Source: Hyphomicrobiaceae bacterium | Lineage (GTDB): Bacteria > Pseudomonadota > Alphaproteobacteria > Rhizobiales > Hyphomicrobiaceae | Assembly: GCA_020638035.1 (NCBI GenBank) | Contig: JACKJI010000005.1 | Coordinates: 1 to 64,000 of the forward strand | Length of the DNA stretch: 64,000 bases | Reading direction: 5' to 3' | In this document: piece after piece, positions 54,186 through 61,578 of the stretch | How the letters are laid out: each line of letters starts with the position of its first letter | How positions within the stretch are numbered: position 1 is the stretch's first letter | Notes under the pieces: model-generated | What the model was told of the DNA's origin: nothing | What the model saw: the letters and a program-made list of their open reading frames with translations, nothing else | The model's database searches: none | Position numbers and translations under genes: made by a program

Positions 54186-55195
54186 GCGTGCGCAGGTCAC
54201 CACATGTCCGGCTTTCGGATGGCAACGGCGGCCGCTTCATGCGAGTGCTGATCGAAGACGTGTTTGCAAGACGCTTCGGTCGCGGCGAACTCGACACGTC
54301 ACTCGATGCGACACCAGTCGACTTGCCTCATGGGATCGTGTGTGTGACGACCGATGGCTTCTCAGTCGAGCCGCTCGAGTTTCCCGGCGGCGACATCGGC
54401 TCGCTGGCGGTCAACGGAACCGTCAACGATCTTGCGGTGTCGGGCGCCCGCCCCCACTGTCTGACGCTTGCCGCCATCATCGAGGAGGGCTTCGAGATCG
54501 CACGGCTGGAGCGCATAGCTGACAGCGTCGGTGCTGCGGCGCGTGCCGCTGGCGTGCGCATCGTTGCGGGAGACACGAAGGTCGTCCCGCGTGGGCACGG
54601 CGGCGGCGTCTATCTGACGACGACGGGGATCGGCGTGCGCAAGCCGGAACTATCGCTTGGGCTCGCCCGTATTCGTGCCGGCGACAAAATCCTGGTCAGC
54701 GGCACATTGGGCGACCATGGCGCCGCGGTCATGTTAGCCCGCCAGGCTTTCGATCTGATGGGCACCATCGTCTCCGACTGCGCGAGCGTGCTTGCGCTGA
54801 CTGACGCTGCGATCGATGTCGCCGGTTTGCGCTTCATGCGTGATCCGACGCGGGGAGGTCTTGCAACGGTGGCTAACGAGATCGTGCTCGCAACTGGGTT
54901 GGGTGTGCGGCTGTCAGAGGACGCGATGCCTGTTCGTGACGCGGTGCGTTCGGTCTGTGACATCCTCGGATTCGACCCCTACTACCTCGCCTGCGAGGGG
55001 CGCGTTGCAGCCGTTGTCGCGGCAGAGGCCGCCGATGATCTGCTGTGTCGGTGGCGGAAGCTGCCAGACGGTTGCGGCTCCGCGATTGTCGGTGAGATCA
55101 CCGACGCCCAATCGCTCGTCGTTCTGGAGACGTCGGCTGGCGGTGAGCGCATGTTGGAAGAGCTGGAAGACGATCCGATGCCGCGCATCTGCTGA
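54182..55195 (+). CDS. hypE: Hydrogenase maturation protein HypE
   Basis: A 337-residue ATP-dependent dehydratase that turns the carbamoyl group on its C-terminal cysteine into thiocyanate. It ends PRIC, the required terminus. The ATP-binding AIR-synthase fold is shown by LAVNGTVNDLAVSGARP, ERIADSVGAAARAAGVRIVAGDTKVVPRG and RDPTRGGLATVANE. It is translated from an ATG overlapping the hypF stop and closes the unit hypCABDFE. Confidence 0.96.
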   Translation: MSVRRSPHVRLSDGNGGRFMRVLIEDVFARRFGRGELDTSLDATPVDLPHGIVCVTTDGFSVEPLEFPGGDIGSLAVNGTVNDLAVSGARPHCLTLAAIIEEGFEIARLERIADSVGAAARAAGVRIVAGDTKVVPRGHGGGVYLTTTGIGVRKPELSLGLARIRAGDKILVSGTLGDHGAAVMLARQAFDLMGTIVSDCASVLALTDAAIDVAGLRFMRDPTRGGLATVANEIVLATGLGVRLSEDAMPVRDAVRSVCDILGFDPYYLACEGRVAAVVAAEAADDLLCRWRKLPDGCGSAIVGEITDAQSLVVLETSAGGERMLEELEDDPMPRIC

Positions 55196-55259
55196 GTACG
55201 GGATGCCACCACGCCGCTACCGGCGGCGTGCGAACGGACCCGTGCGGCTTCGCTGCCCT

Positions 55260-55535
55260 CTATTCGCCGTTGCGCCGTCCGAAAGCACCCAGCATCCGCG
55301 CAACGAGCCAGATCGGCACGACCACGATCGCGCCGAGCACCAGATATTGAAGCAGCCAGTCGAAGGTGGAGAACCCCAGGTCGTAAATGCGGCGCAGCAG
55401 CACTTCAATGTGGTAGAGGAAGTTGCGCGGTGTGATCCCGAGCGCGGAAAGAACGACGCCGACCACGATGGACAGCAACACCAGCCGCACGATCACGCCG
55501 AGCGGGTTGCCGCCGAAAACGGTTCTGGGATCCAT
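55260..55535 (-). CDS. Small two-helix membrane protein (DUF6460-like)
   Basis: A 91-residue protein starting MDPRTVFGGNPLGVIVRLVLLSIVVGVVLSALG, with a first membrane helix at about 11-32, an amphipathic middle and a second hydrophobic segment (LLQYLVLGAIVVVPIWLVARMLG). Short alphaproteobacterial proteins of this design are grouped as DUF6460, with no known function; I am fairly but not fully sure of that placement. The start at 55535 is preferred over extensions into polar sequence. It stands alone between hypE (converging) and the helicase (divergent). Confidence 0.6.
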   Translation of the reverse strand: MDPRTVFGGNPLGVIVRLVLLSIVVGVVLSALGITPRNFLYHIEVLLRRIYDLGFSTFDWLLQYLVLGAIVVVPIWLVARMLGAFGRRNGE

Positions 55536-55751
55536 CGATAAACAGTCCTGTCTTTTTGCGCGCTCAGAGGGACGCCGGTGGTACGGCCCCACGATCGTGG
55601 CGAACGAACCACGACTTGGGCCTCACCTACCACAATCGGTCATCTGAGACGATATGTGGGAAGCAGGCACGCGCAGCCAAGGGCCGGCGGAGGGTTTAGC
55701 TGATGGCCTTGGCTACTGCGGGGCGTGGCAGAGCGATATGGCAGCAGGCGC

Positions 55752-58313
55752 ATGACGGGAGCAAGGCAACGCAGACGACGGAGCACCGCCGCCGCGAGCG
55801 GACCGGCAGGCGATCCGCTGCCCGAGCCGTTTGCGACCTGGTTCCGCACCCGTGGTTGGACGCCGCGCGCCCATCAGCTGGCCCTCATCGAGGCCAGCTC
55901 GGCACGCCGCTCCACCTTGTTGATCGCCCCGACCGGTGCCGGCAAGACCCTCGCCGGATTCCTGCCGAGCCTCGTTCGCCTTTCCGGGCCGCGGCGGGAG
56001 AAGCGTGGCGCCGGCCTCAAAGTGCTCTACATCTCGCCGCTGAAGGCCCTGGCGACTGACGTCGCTCGCAATCTGACGGCGCCAATCACGGAGATGGGCC
56101 TCAAAATCCGCACCGAGACTCGCACCGGCGACACCTCGCTCGCACGTCGCCAGCGTCAGCGCGTCAAGCCGCCTGACATCCTGCTGACAACGCCCGAGCA
56201 GGTTGCGCTCCTGCTCAGCCACGGCGACGCACACCATCTGTTCGCCGACCTCGACACCGTGATTCTCGATGAGTTGCACGCGCTCGCAGCGTCCAAACGC
56301 GGCGACTTGCTGGCGCTTGATCTGGCACGACTTGGCAATTTCGCGCGAGAGCCGGTGATGACCATTGGACTCTCGGCAACCGTCGCCCGGCCAAGCGAGC
56401 TGCGCGCCTATCTCGTAGCGCAAACGGAACCGGAGCACGTGCGGCTGATGTCCGACGTGATCGATGCCGGAACGGGTGCAAAGCCGGATGTGACGATTCT
56501 TGAGGCGCGCGAGCCGCTGCCCTGGTCGGGTCATTCCGCGCGTTATGCGATGGCTGAGATCTACGCCGCCCTCAAACGGCACCGGCTCGCCATCGTCTTC
56601 GTCAATACCCGCATGCAGGCGGAACTCGTCTTCCAGGAGCTGTGGCGCATCAACGACGACGGTCTTGCGATCGGACTGCATCATGGCTCGCTCGAGGCAG
56701 GTCGTCGCCGCAAGGTGGAGGCGGCCATGGCATCTGGCGCTTTGCGCGCCGTCGTGGCCACCTCGACGCTTGATCTGGGTATCGATTGGGGCGATGTCGA
56801 TCTCGTCATCCATGTTGGCGCGCCAAAGGGCGCGAGCCGCTTCACGCAGCGCATAGGCCGCGCAAATCACCGGCTCGATGAGCCATCGCGTGCCCTGCTC
56901 GTGCCGTCCAATCGGTTCGAGGTGCTCGAATGCCGGGCCGCTCTCGAAGCCGCGAACGAAGGCGCGCAGGATGCTGTCCTCTCGCGCACCGGCGCACTCG
57001 ACGTCCTCGCCCAGCACGTGCTTGGGATGGCGTGTGCCGGGCCCGTTCACCCCGACGCGCTTTTCGACGAGGTCCGTCGCGCCGCCCCCTATTCCGATCT
57101 CGATCGCCGCACCTTCGATCGCGTCGTCGATTTCGTTGCGACGGGCGGTTATGCCCTGAAGTCCTATGATCGCTTTGCAAAGTTGCGTCCGGGCGATGAT
57201 GGCATGCTGCGCATCGCCCACCCGCGTATTGCCCAGCAGTACCGATTGAACGTCGGCACCATTGTCGACAGTCCGGTCATCCGCGTTCGTCTCCTCGGAT
57301 CCCGCCGCGCCATGCGCTCTGCCGGCAAGCCCGGCACGCTCGCTGGCGGCCGGGTTCTCGGCGAGATCGACGAGTACTTCATCGAACAGCTTCGCCCCGG
57401 AGACACGTTCGTTTTTGCCGGCGAGGTCGTACGTTTCGAAGGTCTTCGCGAGACCGAGGCGTTCGTCTCGCGCACGTCGGCCACGGATCCGATGATCCCA
57501 AGCTATGGTGGCGGCAAGTTCCCGCTGTCGACGCACCTTGCGTTTCGCGTCCGCCGCATGCTCGCAGATCGCAGCGGCTGGGATGCGCTCCCCGCGCTGG
57601 TGGCCGAGTGGCTCTCTCTTCAAGCCGAGCGGTCAGAGCTGCCCGGTGTCGACGACGTCCTCGTCGAGACGTTTCCGCGCGATCGGCGCCACTATCTCGT
57701 CGCCTACCCCTTCGAGGGTCGCCTCGCCCACCAGACACTCGGCATGCTTCTGACCCGGCGCTTGGAGCGCATCGGCGCACGCCCATTGGGCTTCGTTGCC
57801 AACGATTACGGCCTATCGCTGTGGTGCGACGCAGACCTGTCGCAGATGATTGCTGATCGCGCGTTCGATCTCGGCAGCCTGTTCAGTGTCGACATGCTGG
57901 GCGACGACCTTGATGCCTGGCTCGCACAATCGAGCATGATGAAACGGACGTTCCGTATCGCCGCCGTCATTGCAGGGCTTATCGAGCGCCGTCACCCGGG
58001 TCGGGAGAAGTCGGGCCGGCAGGTCACCATGTCGACCGATCTGGTTTACGATGTGCTCCGCCGCCACGATCCCGGCCACATCCTTCTGGAGGCGGCCTGG
58101 AGGGATGCGGCGACGGGCCTGCTCGATGTCGCGCGTTTGGGTGAGTTCCTGTCCCGTATCGAGGGACGCGTGCGCCATGTGGCGCTGCCTCGTGTTTCAC
58201 CGCTGTCAGTTCCGATTTTGTTGGAGATTGGTCGCGAGATGGTCGCGCATTCGGCGCGCGAGCATGTATTGAGGGATGCGGCCGAGGCACTGATTCGCGA
58301 GGCGACTGGCTAG
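55752..58313 (+). CDS. Ligase-associated DNA damage response DEXH helicase
   Basis: A large superfamily 2 helicase of about 853 residues, related to Lhr, in the ligase-associated repair set. Walker A is LIAPTGAGKT (about residue 60), the DExH box is LDELHA, motif III is GLSATVARPSELR, motif V is ATSTLDLGIDWGDV and motif VI is RIGRANHR. The C-terminal 300 residues are the winged-helix and Lhr-core regions. The ATG at 55752 or the GTG at 55725 may start it. It is followed at 58565 by pdeM, the phosphoesterase of the same set; the ligase and exonuclease partners are not in the window. Confidence 0.9.
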   Translation: MTGARQRRRRSTAAASGPAGDPLPEPFATWFRTRGWTPRAHQLALIEASSARRSTLLIAPTGAGKTLAGFLPSLVRLSGPRREKRGAGLKVLYISPLKALATDVARNLTAPITEMGLKIRTETRTGDTSLARRQRQRVKPPDILLTTPEQVALLLSHGDAHHLFADLDTVILDELHALAASKRGDLLALDLARLGNFAREPVMTIGLSATVARPSELRAYLVAQTEPEHVRLMSDVIDAGTGAKPDVTILEAREPLPWSGHSARYAMAEIYAALKRHRLAIVFVNTRMQAELVFQELWRINDDGLAIGLHHGSLEAGRRRKVEAAMASGALRAVVATSTLDLGIDWGDVDLVIHVGAPKGASRFTQRIGRANHRLDEPSRALLVPSNRFEVLECRAALEAANEGAQDAVLSRTGALDVLAQHVLGMACAGPVHPDALFDEVRRAAPYSDLDRRTFDRVVDFVATGGYALKSYDRFAKLRPGDDGMLRIAHPRIAQQYRLNVGTIVDSPVIRVRLLGSRRAMRSAGKPGTLAGGRVLGEIDEYFIEQLRPGDTFVFAGEVVRFEGLRETEAFVSRTSATDPMIPSYGGGKFPLSTHLAFRVRRMLADRSGWDALPALVAEWLSLQAERSELPGVDDVLVETFPRDRRHYLVAYPFEGRLAHQTLGMLLTRRLERIGARPLGFVANDYGLSLWCDADLSQMIADRAFDLGSLFSVDMLGDDLDAWLAQSSMMKRTFRIAAVIAGLIERRHPGREKSGRQVTMSTDLVYDVLRRHDPGHILLEAAWRDAATGLLDVARLGEFLSRIEGRVRHVALPRVSPLSVPILLEIGREMVAHSAREHVLRDAAEALIREATG

Positions 58314-58439
58314 CACCCTGCATTCAACAACGATTGGCGGCCTTTGCCGGTGATTTTGGTGCTCGATCCGGGATACCGCGCCCTGTTGAGCCGATAAACG
58401 GTGCGGTTCAGTTACAAAGGCACGGTCGAGACGAGGGAC

Positions 58440-58480
58440 AGAGCGTGGTTGGGATTCCATGTGGCTCGAACCCGCTCTAG
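58440..58480. repeat. Short AGAGCG/CGCTCTAG-bounded repeat
   Basis: A 41-bp imperfect palindrome with the GCTCTAG terminus of the other repeats. Its middle (GGGATTCCATGTGGCTCGA) resembles, in reverse, part of the element at 4955-5007. It lies 85 bases before pdeM. Confidence 0.45.
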
Positions 58481-58564
58481 GCTACCTCCGGAATGAGAGG
58501 CGTTCGTTCTGCGTTGGTCGCCGCCATGTTCGTGTGCCGTCATTTCTGCTGTGAGGGTGAAGTG

Positions 58565-59287
58565 ATGCTGCAACTCAAGCCCGATCGCCTGGGCATCGAC
58601 GATTTCGTTGACCAGCCGGTCGTCGTTTGCGGCAAGGCGTTCCGCGCCGACATGTCGGGGGCGCTTTACTGGCCGGCCGAGCGCGCGCTGATCGTTGCCG
58701 ACCTGCACCTGGAAAAGGGCTCGGCCTTCGCCGGTCGCGGCCAGATGCTGCCGCCCTACGACACCCGCGATACCCTCGATCGGCTGGCACGGGTCATCGA
58801 CCGCTATCGGGCCGAAACGGTCATCGCTTTGGGGGACAGTTTTCATGATGCGGAGGGGCCGAGCCGCATGCATGCAGACGACCTGCAACGCCTGCGCCTC
58901 ATGCAGGATCATTGCGAGTGGATCTGGATCACGGGCAACCACGATCCGGCTGCCACCGGTCATCTGGGAGGGCACGTCCGCGACGAGATCACCGTGGAAG
59001 GGCTGCGGCTGTGTCATGAGCCCGGGCCCGCACGCACGACCCACGAGATCGCCGGTCATCTGCATCCCGCAGCCAAGGTGGTGCTGAATGGTCTGACCCT
59101 TCGCCGGCCCTGCTTCGTTGGCAACAGCCTGCGGCTTATTCTACCTGCCTTTGGCAGCTACACCGGCGGCCTTAATGTCATGGACGAAGCCTTCGGCTCG
59201 ATGTTCGCAAGCGAGCGCATGGCGGTGTGGCTGCTCGGGCAGGAAGGCCTTTATCCGGTCGCCACGCGCCTGTTGCGGCCGGATTGA
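58565..59287 (+). CDS. pdeM: Ligase-associated DNA damage response phosphoesterase
   Basis: A 240-residue calcineurin-like metallophosphoesterase. The dinuclear metal motifs are VADLHLEKG (D and H), ALGDSFHDAEG (GD), ITGNHD and the final GHLHP. PdeM nucleases are encoded with the ligase-associated helicase and exonuclease in many proteobacteria, and the helicase gene lies 251 bases upstream. I chose the ATG at 58565 with GAGGGTGAAG before it; a longer frame from 58493 starts with a cysteine-rich run of little likeness to the family. Confidence 0.88.
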   Translation: MLQLKPDRLGIDDFVDQPVVVCGKAFRADMSGALYWPAERALIVADLHLEKGSAFAGRGQMLPPYDTRDTLDRLARVIDRYRAETVIALGDSFHDAEGPSRMHADDLQRLRLMQDHCEWIWITGNHDPAATGHLGGHVRDEITVEGLRLCHEPGPARTTHEIAGHLHPAAKVVLNGLTLRRPCFVGNSLRLILPAFGSYTGGLNVMDEAFGSMFASERMAVWLLGQEGLYPVATRLLRPD

Positions 59288-59372
59288 TTGCGGGCCGCAA
59301 CCACAACCTCCCGGCATGATGAGAGAAGCCTCGCCTGGCATTGCAGTTCACACCGATCAGCGATCGTGGCGA

Positions 59373-60302
59373 TCAGTGTGCGCCGCGCTTGAACAGCGTT
59401 GATGCGATGAGCCCTGCGGCGACCGCTATGAAGACAGCGAAGATGCCGTAGAAGATTGGGTATTCGAAAGCAAAGTTGTGGAGGTAGCGCTCCAGGCCCT
59501 CGCGTTGCAGCATTACGCTGTTCGAATGGCGGCTCAGAAGCTTGCCGTCCTTGAAGAGGTAGGTGTGCGTGACAAGTGGACCGACGGGTACGTTGGCCGG
59601 CAGCGAGATCGCGCTGCGGAACAGGCTCCGCCCGATGAAGGCTACACCAGTCTCCTTCTTCTGATAGAGCTGGTCCTTCTCCTTCAATCGGATCACCGCT
59701 TGCCGGTACTCGGCCATCTCCTCGGGCGCTAGCTGCGCCTGCTGCGGGGCTGCCGACATGTGCACGCTCTGGAAACCGATCCGGTACTTGTCGAGCACCT
59801 GCGGATCCGCGATTTCCTCGATTGGCCGCGTAGAAGCGATCGCATAGTAGCTCGGCACCTTGTCAAAGCGTATCGAGTTGGCATTGATCCACAGCCCGGC
59901 CACGTTCGCCTTGCGCCGGGCGACGATTGGTGATGGCGTTCCGTCGACGACCACCACGACGTCGTAGTAGCCGCTCTCCGCCGTCGGTTGCCGGCTGTGC
60001 TCGACTGTGCCGAACACGATGATCTCAGTGCCCGTGAAGCTCGATGTCACGGCAACGGACCGTGTGGAAACGTCAGCCTCCACTGATTCGGGCATTCGGC
60101 CGTCTGGGCCGAGAACGGGCTGCGCCGGCTGCTGCGGTGCCGCGACCGGTTGTCCCGGTACTGTTTGCTGTGTCGCAGGCGGAGCCGCATAAGCGACCTG
60201 CGCTGATCTGCTCAGAAGGGGAATGAGGGCCAGAGCCATCACGCCGAGACCCAGCAAGGCTCCAAACAGAACTGGGCGCCACGAGTTTGCAGGAAGCGTC
60301 AT
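59373..60302 (-). CDS. TIGR02186 family membrane-anchored protein
   Basis: A 309-residue protein with an N-terminal signal or anchor (about 10-40, VLFGALLGLGVMALALIPLL), a proline/glutamine-rich linker, a periplasmic domain (VSTRSVAVTSSFTGTEIIVFGTVE) and a C-terminal membrane helix (FYGIFAVFIAVAAGLIASTLF). This is the pattern of TIGR02186, an alphaproteobacterial family of unknown function regularly placed beside a TauE/SafE permease, as here (two bases apart). A shared role in sulfonate or sulfite export is inference from that linkage. Confidence 0.82.
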   Translation of the reverse strand: MTLPANSWRPVLFGALLGLGVMALALIPLLSRSAQVAYAAPPATQQTVPGQPVAAPQQPAQPVLGPDGRMPESVEADVSTRSVAVTSSFTGTEIIVFGTVEHSRQPTAESGYYDVVVVVDGTPSPIVARRKANVAGLWINANSIRFDKVPSYYAIASTRPIEEIADPQVLDKYRIGFQSVHMSAAPQQAQLAPEEMAEYRQAVIRLKEKDQLYQKKETGVAFIGRSLFRSAISLPANVPVGPLVTHTYLFKDGKLLSRHSNSVMLQREGLERYLHNFAFEYPIFYGIFAVFIAVAAGLIASTLFKRGAH

Positions 60303-60304
60303 CG

Positions 60305-61231
60305 TCAGTGTCCCCCGAGCACGCCGCCGATCGAATAGAGTTCGCTTGGCGGTACGACCAGCCCGTAGGCGATCCTGAGGCAGACGAGCAGCACGAGACC
60401 GGCCAGTAGCGCTCGTAGTTGCTCGCCTTTGAGTTTCTCGCCCGCGACGGCGCCGAACTGCGCACCGATCACGCCGCCGACCATAAGCAGCATCGCCAGC
60501 ACAATGTCGACGGTGTGGTTCTGCGTTGCATGCATGATGGTCGTTGCCGCGGTCACGAACACGATCTGAAAGAGCGAAGTTCCCACCACGACATTGGTTG
60601 GCACGCGCAACAGGTAGATCATTGCTGGCACCATGACGAAGCCGCCGCCGACGCCCATGATGGCGCCGAGGAAACCGACGAACGCGCCGATCATCAGTGG
60701 CGGAATGGCGCTGATGTAGAGCTTGGAGCGGTGGAATCGCATCTTGAACGGCAGTCCGTGGATCCAGTTGTGCTGGCCCGGCCGCCGTGCGGACACCTGT
60801 TTGCCGCCTCGCGCCTTGTGCATTGTGTTGAGCGATTCGATCAGCATCAGCGTGCCGATGATGCCCAGGAACGTCACGTAGGTGAGGGACACGAACAGCT
60901 CGAACTGGCCGATCTGACGCAGGATCTTCACCACCTGCACGCCGATTGCCGAACCGAAGATACCACCCGTCAGCAGCACCACGCCCATCTTGATGTCGAC
61001 GTTCTTGCGTCGGTACTGCGCGATGGCGCCTGATACCGATGACGCCACGATCTGGGCGGCCTCCGTACCGACCGCCACGGCCGCTGGAATGCCCGAGAAG
61101 ATCAGGAGCGGAGTCATCAGGAACCCGCCGCCGACGCCGAACATGCCCGACAGAAAGCCAACGGCCGCTCCCATGCCGAGAAACACGAATATGTTCGCGG
61201 ACATCTCGGCAATAGGCAGATAGAAGTTCAT
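60305..61231 (-). CDS. TauE/SafE family permease
   Basis: A 308-residue inner-membrane protein with about eight hydrophobic helices in two repeats. The paired signatures are GAAVGFLSGMFGVGGGFLMTPLLIF and GAFVGFLGAIMGVGGGFVMVPAMIY. This type exports sulfite or organosulfonates and related small anions. A loop of about 40 residues (MHKARGGKQVSARRPGQ) in the middle is longer than usual. It is translated ahead of the TIGR02186 gene in the same unit; the substrate is not determined. Confidence 0.87.
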   Translation of the reverse strand: MNFYLPIAEMSANIFVFLGMGAAVGFLSGMFGVGGGFLMTPLLIFSGIPAAVAVGTEAAQIVASSVSGAIAQYRRKNVDIKMGVVLLTGGIFGSAIGVQVVKILRQIGQFELFVSLTYVTFLGIIGTLMLIESLNTMHKARGGKQVSARRPGQHNWIHGLPFKMRFHRSKLYISAIPPLMIGAFVGFLGAIMGVGGGFVMVPAMIYLLRVPTNVVVGTSLFQIVFVTAATTIMHATQNHTVDIVLAMLLMVGGVIGAQFGAVAGEKLKGEQLRALLAGLVLLVCLRIAYGLVVPPSELYSIGGVLGGH

Positions 61232-61578
61232 GAAAGGATCCGCTTCGCGCCTTTTACGGGTGCGATCTTGTTGGCTTGATTGTCGGGGGCCCGCAAACTA
61301 CAGCCGCGTTTCGTCACGGCTGCGACGGCTACCTGTGAAACGATTTTCTCCCACTGATAGGTTTCGCGTCTTGAATAGCCCGGGTCAATGCGACCATGTG
61401 CATCTTCGTCCGTGGGGTGAGCCCGGCAGCGAAAATGATTGTAGCCCCGCAGGGGCGGATCCGACGCCGCGAGCGGAACGGGCCCAAAACGGCTGCGCCC
61501 CCCAAAAGAACGCCGCAGCGTTCAATATGGAGGGCACACGTCCGTGGAGGTTGTCTCTCGCGGTCTGAGGGGCTTGCC
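61232..61578. other. Gene-free interval with the Sel1-gene terminator
   Basis: This 347-bp stretch lies ahead of the TauE-type gene and behind the Sel1-repeat gene, both on the minus strand. It holds the terminator at 61508-61523 and should hold the TauE promoter, which I could not place. No gene is supported. Confidence 0.5.
61508..61523 (-). terminator. Probable terminator of the Sel1-repeat gene
   Basis: On the minus strand GAACGC-TGCG-GCGTTC is followed by TTTT, 56 bases after the stop of the Sel1-repeat gene. Confidence 0.55.
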